Assembly: GCF_900636825.1 (NCBI RefSeq)
Contig: NZ_LR134318.1
Span: 2,203,501 to 2,267,500 of the forward strand
DNA length: 64,000 nt
Direction of reading: 5' to 3'
DNA from: Pseudomonas fluorescens
GTDB taxonomy: Bacteria > Pseudomonadota > Gammaproteobacteria > Pseudomonadales > Pseudomonadaceae
Shown here: in pieces, positions 56,584 to 64,000 of the stretch
Position numbering within the stretch: position 1 is the stretch's first letter
Layout of the letters: every line of letters starts with the position of its first letter
Notes under the pieces: model-generated
Seen by the model: only the letters and a program-made list of their open reading frames with translations
Databases searched by the model: none
Told to the model about the DNA's origin: nothing
Position numbers and translations under genes: made by a program

Positions 56584-56664
56584 TTCGGTGTGTTCGGTGT
56601 GTTCGGTGTGTTCGGTGTGTTCGGTGTGTTCGGCGTGTACGGCGTGTACGGCGTGTTCGGTGTT
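56584..56664. repeat. Tandem 9-bp minisatellite (TTCGGTGTG, 9 units)
   Basis: Units 1-5 are identical TTCGGTGTG, then TTCGGCGTG, two TACGGCGTG, and a final TTCGGTGTT. It lies immediately after a REP-like repeat and 88 bp upstream of the carboxypeptidase ATG. The identical run of five units indicates recent slippage; copy number may vary between strains. Confidence 0.9.
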
Positions 56665-56751
56665 GGTCGGAAAGGGGTCGGATTTGGTGTAGAGCCTTGC
56701 GTCAATGTCGGGTACGGTTGAATCCCCCCGACACGAAACAAGGATCGCTTC

Positions 56752-57984
56752 ATGACGTTCTCATTTTCCCGCTCTCTGTTGGCCGTCAGTCTTGGCCTGT
56801 CGCTAACCCTCGCAGCGTCCGCTGCCGTTGCCGAACCGCACAAGCAAGTGCTCGCCGATGCCGAGCAATATCAGCCCGAAGCGCTGAAGCTGTTGGAGCG
56901 ATTGGTCAACATCGACTCCGGTTCAGGTTATGAACCGGGCCTCAAGCAAGTCAGCGACATCGCTATCGATGAGCTGAAAAAGCTCGGCGCGACCATTGAG
57001 CTGGTGCCGAATACACCGGAAAAATCCAACCATGTGCTCGCGACGTTCAAGGGCACCGGCAAGGCGAAGATCCTGCTGATGGCGCACATGGACACGGTAT
57101 TCAAAGAGGGTTCTGCGGCTGAACGGCCGTTCCATATCAAGGACGGTCGCGCCTATGGACCCGGTGTGATGGACGACAAGGGCGGCATCGTCGCTGGGAT
57201 CTACGCGCTGAAAATCCTCAAGAATCTCGACTTCAAGGATTACGCGCAAATCACCTTTCTGCTCGATGCCAGTGAGGAAACCGGTTCGGACGTCGCCACC
57301 GATCTGATCAAGAAAACCGCCAAGCAGCATGACGTAACGCTCAATCTGGAGCCGGGTCGTCCCGCCGATGGCCTGGTGGTGTGGCGCAAGGGCAGTGCGA
57401 CGGCGCTGGTCGAGGTCAAAGGCAAAGCTGCTCACGCCGGTGTCGCGCCGGAGTTGGGACGCAACGCCGCGATGGAAGCGGCGCACCAGATTCTGCAACT
57501 GGGCAAGCTCGGCGACGAGGCGAAGAAAACCACCATCAACTTCACCGTGCTCAAGGCCGGTGACCGCACCAACGTGATTCCCGACCAAGCCACGGCCAAG
57601 GCTGACGTACGCGCAGCGGTGCCGGAAGAGTTCGACCGCATCGAGAAGGATCTGGCGCGGGTTTCGCAGGACAAGCTGATTGCTGAAACGGAAGTGAAGA
57701 CTACGTTGCAGCGCGGATTGCCACCGATGCCGCAGACTGCAGAGTCGGATCGCCTGATGGCCATGGCCCAGGGGATTTACGGTGAGATCGGCCGCAAGCT
57801 GACCGAGGAGGGCAGCGGTGGTGCGGCGGATGCCAGTTTGTCCGCCGGGGTCGGTACGCCGACGCTGGATGGTTTTGGCATTGTCGGCGGCAATATTCAC
57901 ACGCCGGAGGAATACGCCGAAGTGGCGAGCGTGGCGCCGCGGATTTATCTGTTGTCGCGGATGATCATGGAGTTGGCCAAGTAG
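56752..57984 (+). CDS. M20 peptidase, glutamate carboxypeptidase (CPG2)-like
   Basis: A 410-residue exported zinc peptidase with a signal peptide ending near AVA-EPH. The metal and catalytic residues of CPG2 are all visible: His112 in AHMDT, bridging Asp141 in VMDDKGG, Glu175/Glu176 in DASEETGS, Glu200 in LNLEPG and His383 in GNIHTPEEYAEV. CPG2 from Pseudomonas removes C-terminal glutamate from folates and N-acyl glutamates. The dimerisation (lid) domain lies at about 215-325. No operon partner is adjacent. Confidence 0.9.
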   Translation: MTFSFSRSLLAVSLGLSLTLAASAAVAEPHKQVLADAEQYQPEALKLLERLVNIDSGSGYEPGLKQVSDIAIDELKKLGATIELVPNTPEKSNHVLATFKGTGKAKILLMAHMDTVFKEGSAAERPFHIKDGRAYGPGVMDDKGGIVAGIYALKILKNLDFKDYAQITFLLDASEETGSDVATDLIKKTAKQHDVTLNLEPGRPADGLVVWRKGSATALVEVKGKAAHAGVAPELGRNAAMEAAHQILQLGKLGDEAKKTTINFTVLKAGDRTNVIPDQATAKADVRAAVPEEFDRIEKDLARVSQDKLIAETEVKTTLQRGLPPMPQTAESDRLMAMAQGIYGEIGRKLTEEGSGGAADASLSAGVGTPTLDGFGIVGGNIHTPEEYAEVASVAPRIYLLSRMIMELAK

Positions 57985-58019
57985 CCGTGAGCAGAGGCTG
58001 ATTTGGCGGTGCGGCGGCT

Positions 58020-58123
58020 GGCCTCATCGCTGGCAAGCCAGCTCCCACAGGGTTTGGTGTGAACCATTAAGTCATGGTTAGCCGCATACCCTGTGGGAGT
58101 CTGGCTTGCCAGCGATGGCGTCA
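58020..58123. repeat. REP-like inverted repeat, family B
   Basis: GGCCTCATCGCTGGCAAGCC-AGCTCCCACAGGG mirrored at 58089-58123 by CCCTGTGGGAG-TCTGGCTTGCCAGCGATGGC; between convergent genes, so possibly a bidirectional terminator. Confidence 0.85.
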
Positions 58124-58137
58124 GCCTGGTCAACCCA

Positions 58138-59007
58138 TCACTCCTTGACGCTCATGTATTCCTTGGCCCAAAGGATGTATTCCTCCGGCTGGGTATAGGT
58201 GTGCGTCAGTTCGGTCGCGCTCAGGTCGGACGCCTGGGTGAAAATCTGCCGTTGCTCGCGCAAGCTGTCGTACGTGGCTTTGATTGCGGCAAAGTAAGCG
58301 CCGTGGCCGTCGATGGTCACGCGTACGCCAAGTTCGGCCAGACGCTTGTCGTCGCGCAACGCCGGGTTGCCATAGGTCACCAGCATCAGCGGCACAGTCA
58401 AGTGCTCGGCGATTTGCTCGAGCTGATCGAAGTCCTGCACACCAACCATGCAGATGCCATCAGCGCCGGCGGCCTGATATTGCCGGGTACGGCTGATGAT
58501 TTCCTGATTCGGCAGAATACCGGCGTTGGTGCGGGCGATGATTGCCATTTCCGTAGCGACCCGGGCTTCCAGCGCCGCGCGGATCTTGCCGACACCTTCG
58601 GCGACGGTGATCAGGTCGGTGGATTTGCGTCCGAATTGCGCCGGCAGCAGGGTGTCTTCGATGGTCAGGGCGGCGACGCCCGCGCGTTCCAGTTCGACGA
58701 TGGTGCGCATCACGTTGAGGGCGTTGCCGTAGCCGTGGTCGGCGTCGGCGATCACCGGCAATTGGGCGACGCGGCCAATGCGCGTGGCCTGTTCGGCGAA
58801 CTCGCTGAGGGTGATCAGGGCAAAATCCGGCGCACCCAATACCTGCAACGAGGCCACCGAGCCACCGAGAATCCCCACTTCAAAACCCAGGTCAGCGGCA
58901 ATCCGCGCCGACATCGGATCGAACACCGAGGCGGTGTGATAACAGGTGTCGGAGGCCAGCAACTGACGGAAATTACGGCGCAAATCTTGATGAGAAAGCC
59001 TGGTCAT
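58138..59007 (-). CDS. Oxaloacetate decarboxylase-like enzyme (isocitrate lyase/PEP mutase superfamily)
   Basis: A 289-residue TIM-barrel enzyme with the superfamily pattern: [42 protein letters not shown] (metal site Asp pair), [12 protein letters not shown] and ARTNAG. Length and signature agree with the PA4872-type oxaloacetate decarboxylases of Pseudomonas, which release CO2 from oxaloacetate. The ATG at 59007 has GGTGGA upstream and gives the family's usual length. It lies 120 bp after aruG on the same strand. Confidence 0.85.
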   Translation of the reverse strand: MTRLSHQDLRRNFRQLLASDTCYHTASVFDPMSARIAADLGFEVGILGGSVASLQVLGAPDFALITLSEFAEQATRIGRVAQLPVIADADHGYGNALNVMRTIVELERAGVAALTIEDTLLPAQFGRKSTDLITVAEGVGKIRAALEARVATEMAIIARTNAGILPNQEIISRTRQYQAAGADGICMVGVQDFDQLEQIAEHLTVPLMLVTYGNPALRDDKRLAELGVRVTIDGHGAYFAAIKATYDSLREQRQIFTQASDLSATELTHTYTQPEEYILWAKEYMSVKE

Positions 59008-59127
59008 ACGAGTTCCACCAATACAAAGGAATGGAACGGCTTGAGCAAATGTGTCAACGCCGAAGGATGAAAAGGCTATCACGCGAATGGGTCAATGATC
59101 ATGACGAATTTGCAAGGCGGGCGTCGA

Positions 59128-60162
59128 TCAGGCAGCCACCGCTTGTTGCTGCTGACTCGGCAGCATTACCGCGCGCACCGAGTTGCCAGGCTGCAACTGC
59201 AAACGCTGGGCCGTGGCGCGGTCGATCGCCAGGTGGCTGCCGACCCGTCGACCGCGGGCAACGGTAATTCGGCAATTCTCCAGCCGGCGATTATGGATCA
59301 GCCAGAGCGGCGCCTGTTCATCTGGAGTGCCGAGGCTCAGCGTCAGCTCAAGGCTTTCGCGGACGGTGCGGATGCTGCGCACGGGGGCTTCGATCACCGG
59401 GCCGCCGTCGAAAATGTCGATATAGCCTTTATGAGCAAAACCTTCGGCCTGGAGAATTTTCAGCGCCGGTTCGGTATTGGGGTGCGCCTGACCGATCGCG
59501 GCCTGGGCCTGTTCGGTGAGCATGCAGGTGTACAGCGGCTGGCGTGGCATCAGTTCGGCGATGAAGGATTTGTTGCCCAGCCCGGACAAGTGATCGGCAT
59601 GGCTGAAGTCCATCTGGAAGAAGTGCCGACCCAGACTGTCCCAGAACGGCGAACAGCCTTGTTCATCGGCGCTGCCGCGCAATTCAGCGATCATCTTCTC
59701 GCCAAATAAATGCGGAAACTCGGCGACGAACAGCAAGCGGCCCAGCGATAGCAGGCGGCCGTTGCTGCCGTGACGGTAACCATGGTCGAGAAACAGCGAG
59801 CACAGTTCCGATTGGCCGGTCAGCTCATTGTTGAGGAACAGCGTCGGAATCTGCCGCTGAATACCCAAATCCGGCGCCGAACTGACGGTCAGGCCGACGC
59901 GATAGTTGTACCAGGGTTCACGCAAGCCCACCGCCCCGGACATTGCGCTGACACCGACTACGCGTGAATCGTCGTCTTCGAGGACAAACAGGTAATCGGC
60001 ATCGGCGCGCTCCACCTGTTCGGCAAAGGCCCGCTGCGCCCAGCGCACCCGATGGGCCAGGCGATCTTCGTTGGCCGGCAGCGTCGTGAACCCTGGGCCC
60101 GCCTGTTGCACCAGCGTCATCAACGCCGGCAGATCGCTGACTTTGACCGGACGGACAATCAT
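59128..60162 (-). CDS. aruG: Arginine/ornithine N-succinyltransferase subunit beta, AruG-like
   Basis: A 344-residue AstA-family protein starting MIVRPVKVSDLPALMTLV. Typical motifs are VRWAQRAFAEQ, FVLEDDDSRVVGVSAM, YNYRVGLTVSSAPDLGI, GSADEQGCSPFWDSLGRHFFQMDF, HADHLSGLGNKSFIAELMP and YIDIFDGGP. With AruF it forms the heteromer that starts the arginine succinyltransferase pathway. The ATG at 60162 has AGGAG upstream. It is 61 bp after aruF. Confidence 0.92.
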   Translation of the reverse strand: MIVRPVKVSDLPALMTLVQQAGPGFTTLPANEDRLAHRVRWAQRAFAEQVERADADYLFVLEDDDSRVVGVSAMSGAVGLREPWYNYRVGLTVSSAPDLGIQRQIPTLFLNNELTGQSELCSLFLDHGYRHGSNGRLLSLGRLLFVAEFPHLFGEKMIAELRGSADEQGCSPFWDSLGRHFFQMDFSHADHLSGLGNKSFIAELMPRQPLYTCMLTEQAQAAIGQAHPNTEPALKILQAEGFAHKGYIDIFDGGPVIEAPVRSIRTVRESLELTLSLGTPDEQAPLWLIHNRRLENCRITVARGRRVGSHLAIDRATAQRLQLQPGNSVRAVMLPSQQQQAVAA

Positions 60163-60223
60163 GCTGTAACTCCTTCTGCGCGCCTGTTCGGGCACTGTCG
60201 TAGGGGGCAGAACCGGGCGTGGT

Positions 60224-61240
60224 TCATAACGCAATCAGCCGGATCGGGCTGCCATCGGTCACGTCCAGCGCCGCGCACATTGCACGGGTAAGGGCCAGCG
60301 GTTGATCGGGTTGGCAATCGAGTTCGGCGACGATGGCGCGGTAGCCGTGCAAGGCGTCGTTGCTCAGCAGATAGCGGCCGCGCGCGTCGATCGACGGGTG
60401 TTCGCGGATTTCGACAGTCTGGCTGCGTGCGATCGAACGGATATTGGCCGTGCGCGCATACAAGGTCGGGCCGGCATCGAACAGATCGATGTAGCTGTTG
60501 GTTTCAAACCCTTCGCGTTCAAGGATATCGAAAGCTTCCTGGCCGTCCGGATGGATGCGCCCGATGCATTCCTGTGCGGCCGGCGGCAGCATCGGCACGT
60601 AAATCGGGTATTGCGGCATCAGTTCGGCGAGAAAACTGCGGCTTTGCAATCCGCACAGACGCTCGGCTTCGGCGTATGGCAAGTCGAAGAAGTGTTTGCC
60701 CAGCGCATCCCAAAATGGTGAGTGGCCGTTTTCGTCGCTGTAACCGACGATCTCAGTAATCACCGCTTCGGCGAAGCGCGGCGCATGGGCCGCGATGAAC
60801 AACAACCGCGCCCGCGAGAGCAGTTCGGCAAAAGGCGTACGCGCCAGACTCGCATCAATGTGAAAACCGCGCAGCAACGTATGGCCGCTGAGGTCATGGC
60901 ATAGCGACAATGCCGGGACGCCATGCGTGATGTTGAGTTCGCGCGAGGCACTGGTGAAGTGGCGGTTGCGCAGGCTGTAGAACGGCTCGTCGAAACCGGC
61001 GGTGGCGAGTATTTCCGAGCAACCGACCAAGCATTGGCTAGTGAGATCCTCGAGCACGAAGAAATAGTTTTCCGGGCCGTGCGTCGCGGCGGCACTGTCG
61101 AACGAGGTGCAGGACGAGGCGATCTTTTCGCGCAGACGTTCGCTGTCGTCCGGCAACGACGTCACGCCGACCAGGCTGGCGCGGGCCAGCTGTTGCAATT
61201 GGGGCAGGTCGGTTGGCTCAACTGGACGTAAGACCAGCAT
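60224..61240 (-). CDS. aruF: Arginine/ornithine N-succinyltransferase subunit alpha, AruF-like
   Basis: A 338-residue AstA-family protein: MLVLRPVEPTDLPQLQQLAR, FFVLEDLTSQCLVGCSEI, GYSDENGHSPFWDALGKHFFDLPY and SYIDLFDAGPTLYA. Paralogous to the adjacent aruG. In other pseudomonads aruF and aruG sit inside aruCFGDBE; here aruC, aruD, aruB and aruE are not in the flanking DNA and an APC permease lies upstream instead. A short GGTTCGGC/GCCGAACC hairpin (61262-61283) precedes it. Confidence 0.92.
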   Translation of the reverse strand: MLVLRPVEPTDLPQLQQLARASLVGVTSLPDDSERLREKIASSCTSFDSAAATHGPENYFFVLEDLTSQCLVGCSEILATAGFDEPFYSLRNRHFTSASRELNITHGVPALSLCHDLSGHTLLRGFHIDASLARTPFAELLSRARLLFIAAHAPRFAEAVITEIVGYSDENGHSPFWDALGKHFFDLPYAEAERLCGLQSRSFLAELMPQYPIYVPMLPPAAQECIGRIHPDGQEAFDILEREGFETNSYIDLFDAGPTLYARTANIRSIARSQTVEIREHPSIDARGRYLLSNDALHGYRAIVAELDCQPDQPLALTRAMCAALDVTDGSPIRLIAL

Positions 61241-61358
61241 GGATGCACTCCTGTATCAAAGGGTTCGGCGCTGTTGCCGAACCTGACTATCACTGTCGGT
61301 TTCCACGCGTTAAATCGGCGGTCGCCTGATTTGTTGTCAGACGCCGCTCTTTTTCTTG

Positions 61359-62708
61359 TCAGCCATTGCTCGGGTCAGGCAGCGCGGTGCTGGCGCCGAG
61401 TTTGTTCAGGAAAAACAGATACACCAGGCCCAGAGCGATCCAGATCAGGCCTAGTTTCTGCGCATCGACGCCCATGTTGTACATGATGGCCGCAACGATG
61501 ATGAAGCCGACCACCGGGCAGATCAGGTGACGTACAACCTGACCGGACTTTTGCCGACGCCAGTAATAGTTGATCACCGTCAGATGCAGCAGCATGAAAC
61601 CACTGAGGGCGCCGAAATTGACCAGCGAAGTCAGGGTGTCGACCGAGTTGATGAACAGGTAGCAGATCACCAGTGACAGCACCGCGACGAGATAGATGCT
61701 CAGGTACGGGGTGTTGTGTTTCGAGTGCACTTTAGCCAGTACTTTGGGCAATTTGGCGTCGCGGGCCATACCGAACAGCAGGCGCGAAACCGCAGCCTGC
61801 GAGGTGATCGCCACGGCCACGCCCCAGGCTAGCGCAGTCGCTACCGCAGTCAACGTTGCGAGCCAGCTGCCGGCGGCGATTTCGGCGATTTCATAAAACG
61901 CAGTATCGGCGGAGGTGAAGCCCATTCCCGCCGCCAGATCGGTGGCGATCCAGGTCTGCGCGACGAAAATCACGCCCATCACCACCAGTGTGATCAAAGC
62001 GGCTTTGCCGACGCTCTTGCCGGGATCGCCTTTGATTTCTTCGGCGAGCGTGGAGATTGCATCAAAGCCGAGGAACGACAGCACTGCAATCGACACCGCT
62101 TGCATCAGCAAGGCGAAACTGAACGTCTCGGCGTTGTACAGCGGCGCCAATGTCAGCTCGCCGTTGCCGCCACCGTTATGCAGCGCGTTCCAGGCGTAGA
62201 ACAGGAAAATCCCCAGCACCACCAGTTGCGCGAGCAAAAAGATAATGTTCATCCGCGCGGTAAACGTGATGCCGCGCAGGTTGACGAACGTCGCGCTGAC
62301 GAGAAACGCCAGAATGAAGCCGACCTTGGGAATGTCCGGGTACAGATGGTTGAGCGCCATCGCTGCGTAGACGTAGAGCAGCGGCGGAATCAGCAGGTAA
62401 TCGAGGAGCATCAGCCAGCCGGCGAGGAAGCCGACGTGTTGATTGAGGCCGCGCTGCGCGTAGGAATACACCGAGCCGGCAATCGGAAAAGCGCGGGCCA
62501 TGCTGCCGTAGCTCAACGCGGTAAACACCATCGCCACCATGCCGATGATGTAGGCCAGCGGCACCATCCCCGGAGCCTCGGCGTTGACGTAGCCAAACAC
62601 ACCGAATGGGGCGATGGGGATCATGAAGATCATCCCGTAGACCACCAGGTCGGTGAGCGTCAGGCTACGTTTCAACTCTTGTTTGTAGCCGAATTCTTCG
62701 ATTTCCAT
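61359..62708 (-). CDS. APC-family amino acid/polyamine permease
   Basis: A 449-residue permease with about 12 membrane segments and the family N-terminus (LKRSLTLTDLVVYGMIFMIPIAPFGVFGYV), SYGSMARAFPIAGSVYSYAQRGLNQHVGFLAGWLMLLDYLLIPPL, and FLGFDAISTLAEEIKGDPGKSVGKAALI. The upstream end starts at TTG or ATG; the ATG at 62708 has AAGGAG upstream. The substrate probably matches the downstream aruFG and upstream amidohydrolase/synthetase genes, that is an amino acid or polyamine; it cannot be told from sequence. Confidence 0.85.
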   Translation of the reverse strand: MEIEEFGYKQELKRSLTLTDLVVYGMIFMIPIAPFGVFGYVNAEAPGMVPLAYIIGMVAMVFTALSYGSMARAFPIAGSVYSYAQRGLNQHVGFLAGWLMLLDYLLIPPLLYVYAAMALNHLYPDIPKVGFILAFLVSATFVNLRGITFTARMNIIFLLAQLVVLGIFLFYAWNALHNGGGNGELTLAPLYNAETFSFALLMQAVSIAVLSFLGFDAISTLAEEIKGDPGKSVGKAALITLVVMGVIFVAQTWIATDLAAGMGFTSADTAFYEIAEIAAGSWLATLTAVATALAWGVAVAITSQAAVSRLLFGMARDAKLPKVLAKVHSKHNTPYLSIYLVAVLSLVICYLFINSVDTLTSLVNFGALSGFMLLHLTVINYYWRRQKSGQVVRHLICPVVGFIIVAAIMYNMGVDAQKLGLIWIALGLVYLFFLNKLGASTALPDPSNG

Positions 62709-62787
62709 GAAGCGCAACTCCTTGTCAGCCAATCGGTCGTTTTAGTTGTTATAGCGGTCCATCGTGAACAGCTTCAGCGGTCTTTCC

Positions 62788-63540
62788 TTACAACAATGGC
62801 CCCAGATATTCCGCCCATCGCGCAACAGCTTCGGGGCTGCGCAGCAAGTCGTTGCGCACCTCGATCAACAGCGAATCGAGGCCGCGCGCATCGCCATGCA
62901 CCGGCACGGTCATATCGCCCAGCGGATCGATCTTGTACGGCTGATTACCGGCGACTTTCAGCGGGTGTTCGCCGAGGCCGTCGAGCAGACGCTGCGCGTA
63001 GGCCTGCGCGTGACCGAACAGCACGCCGACTTCCAGCGTTCGCGGCTGGCCGTAATACACCGGGGTAAAACTGTGAATTCCCACCACCCGCACGGTTTGG
63101 CCGCGCGCGATGCGTTCGTCGATCAAGGTCTGCAAACGCGCGTGAAACGGTTTGAACAGTGTTTGGCGGCGGTATTCGCGCGTCACTTCATCGAGCTCAC
63201 GATTGCCCGGAATCGGGTAAATCTCGCTCTGCGCCGGAATGCTGTCCGGCGCGTGCCGTGGCCGGTTCAAATCGATCAGCAAACGCGAGTAATTGGCGCT
63301 CAACAAGGTGGCGCCAAGTTGTTCCGATAGTTGCTCGGCCAATTGCAGGGCGCCGATGTCCCAGGCGATGTGTTCGCGCGCCGCGACGTCATTCAGGCCC
63401 AGATTATTCAAGGGCTCGGGTATGTAGCGACTGGCGTGCTCACACACCAGAATCAACGGATGCGTCGAGTCGGCACGGCTCAGGTTGTAGACCGGTCGGG
63501 TGTACAACCCAAGTTCGGCGGATTCAGTACAGGCGTGCAT
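62788..63540 (-). CDS. N-formylglutamate amidohydrolase (FGase)-like protein
   Basis: A 250-residue protein of the FGase family (PF05013): LILVCEHASRYIPEPLNNLGL at the N-terminus, AWDIGALQLAEQLSEQLGA, LLIDLNRPRHA, VVGIHSFTPVYYGQPRTLEVGV and VPVHGDARGLDSLLIEVRNDLL, which hold the expected His and Glu/Asp metal and catalytic residues. It overlaps the glutamine synthetase-like gene by about 17 bases. In this gene context its role is more likely hydrolysis of a gamma-glutamyl or N-acyl intermediate than histidine catabolism. Confidence 0.85.
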   Translation of the reverse strand: MHACTESAELGLYTRPVYNLSRADSTHPLILVCEHASRYIPEPLNNLGLNDVAAREHIAWDIGALQLAEQLSEQLGATLLSANYSRLLIDLNRPRHAPDSIPAQSEIYPIPGNRELDEVTREYRRQTLFKPFHARLQTLIDERIARGQTVRVVGIHSFTPVYYGQPRTLEVGVLFGHAQAYAQRLLDGLGEHPLKVAGNQPYKIDPLGDMTVPVHGDARGLDSLLIEVRNDLLRSPEAVARWAEYLGPLL

Positions 63541-64000
63541 AGTGCTCACACAAGTCAGCGGGCGAGAGCTGTTCCGTCAGCGCCAGTTCCTCGGTTTTAA
63601 GGGCGTAATACGTATCGAGCAATGGCTTGGGCAGCCATTCGATCAGGGGAGCGCTGTCGCGCAGACAATCCAGTGCCTGGCTCAGCGAGGCGGGCAGGGC
63701 GACGATACCGCGCGCCTTGCGTTGCTCGTCGTTGAGGGAATCGGGAATTTCATCGGTGATCGCATTCAAGGCCAGACGCTGCTCGATGCCCAGTCGCCCG
63801 GCGATCAACAGTGCCGCCATGGCCAGATGCGGCGAGGCGGTGGCATCCATGGCGCGGAATTCGAGGTTGAACTGATGCGCTACGGACTTTCCGCCAAGGC
63901 TCACGGTCGGGCAGATGCGCAGCGCCGCTTCGCGGTTCTGCTGCCCAAGGCAGGCGTAGGACGCGCTCCAGTGATGCGGCTGCAATCGCTCGTAGGACAC
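63524..64000 (-). CDS. Glutamine synthetase-like ligase (N-terminus outside window)
   Basis: The C-terminal 158 residues of a type I glutamine-synthetase-family ligase are present: SYACLGQQNREAALRICP, then NLEFRAMDATASPHLAMAALLIAGRLGI, and the C-terminal helix bundle. The catalytic N-terminal region lies beyond the window. With an FGase-like protein and a permease next to it, it resembles gamma-glutamylpolyamine or gamma-glutamylalkylamide synthetases (PuuA/PauA style) rather than the housekeeping GlnA; that assignment is inference. Confidence 0.8.
   Translation of the reverse strand: MSYERLQPHHWSASYACLGQQNREAALRICPTVSLGGKSVAHQFNLEFRAMDATASPHLAMAALLIAGRLGIEQRLALNAITDEIPDSLNDEQRKARGIVALPASLSQALDCLRDSAPLIEWLPKPLLDTYYALKTEELALTEQLSPADLCEHYARLY

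Noticed and set aside
56584..56664. CRISPR-like regular repeat
   Set aside because: The units are directly abutting 9-mers with no spacers, so it is a minisatellite.
61262..61283. Hairpin between the permease and aruF as a terminator
   Set aside because: Stem of 8 bp but no run of T after it on the minus strand; kept only as a note under aruF.

Overview
The window is a high-GC chromosomal segment that reads as a Pseudomonas of the P. fluorescens group. The basis is the gene content (AruF/AruG, GlcDEF, HglS, curlin-type Csg proteins, an orphan Hcp-VgrG-Rhs module) and two families of REP-like inverted repeats scattered between genes. No rRNA, tRNA, CRISPR array, integrase or intact insertion sequence was found.

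Layout. (1) 1-4438, minus strand: a curli operon end, reading two paralogous exported proteins of unknown function, then csgB and the start of csgA, which runs off the window. (2) 4859-9627, plus strand: two tandem paralogous sensor histidine kinases followed by one sigma-54 response regulator. A near-perfect -24/-12 promoter precedes the second kinase. (3) 10259-28127, minus strand: a long operon for a Wzx/Wzy-type exopolysaccharide. It holds UDP-glucose dehydrogenase (with a frameshift), a UDP-glucuronate 4-epimerase-like enzyme, an initiating sugar transferase, a tyrosine-autokinase-like protein lacking the Walker lysine, an OPX lipoprotein, a Wzz/GNVR protein, three glycosyltransferases, a polymerase, a deacetylase, a flippase, a secreted glycosidase-like protein and three acyltransferases. 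(4) 28516-34622, plus strand: a membrane sulfatase-fold transferase, then an ABC transporter (ATPase, FtsX permease) with a lipocalin-like lipoprotein. (5) 34769-37076: small proteins, an exported protein, a structured intergenic region with a strong terminator, and an orphan glycosyltransferase. (6) 37275-46994, minus strand: a type VI secretion effector island (Hcp, VgrG, DUF4123 adaptor, 1596-residue Rhs toxin, putative immunity protein) plus a decayed second rhs copy in AT-rich DNA. (7) 47415-52654, minus: HglS and glycolate oxidase GlcDEF. (8) 52799-64000: alpha/beta hydrolase, flavin monooxygenase, diguanylate cyclase, CPG2-like carboxypeptidase, oxaloacetate decarboxylase-like enzyme, AruF/AruG, an APC permease, an N-formylglutamate amidohydrolase-like protein and the C-terminal part of a glutamine synthetase-like protein.

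The first 28 kb look like a biofilm region: amyloid fibre genes, a two-sensor sigma-54 regulatory system and an exopolysaccharide operon lie side by side. The strongest regulatory signal is upstream of hcp: a sigma-54-type promoter with three copies of an 18-bp dyad TGCGCAA-N4-TTGCGCA, spaced like binding sites for a sigma-54 activator. The right end looks like an amino acid or polyamine catabolic module. Functions given for catalytic families rest on visible motifs and family knowledge; nothing was searched against a database.
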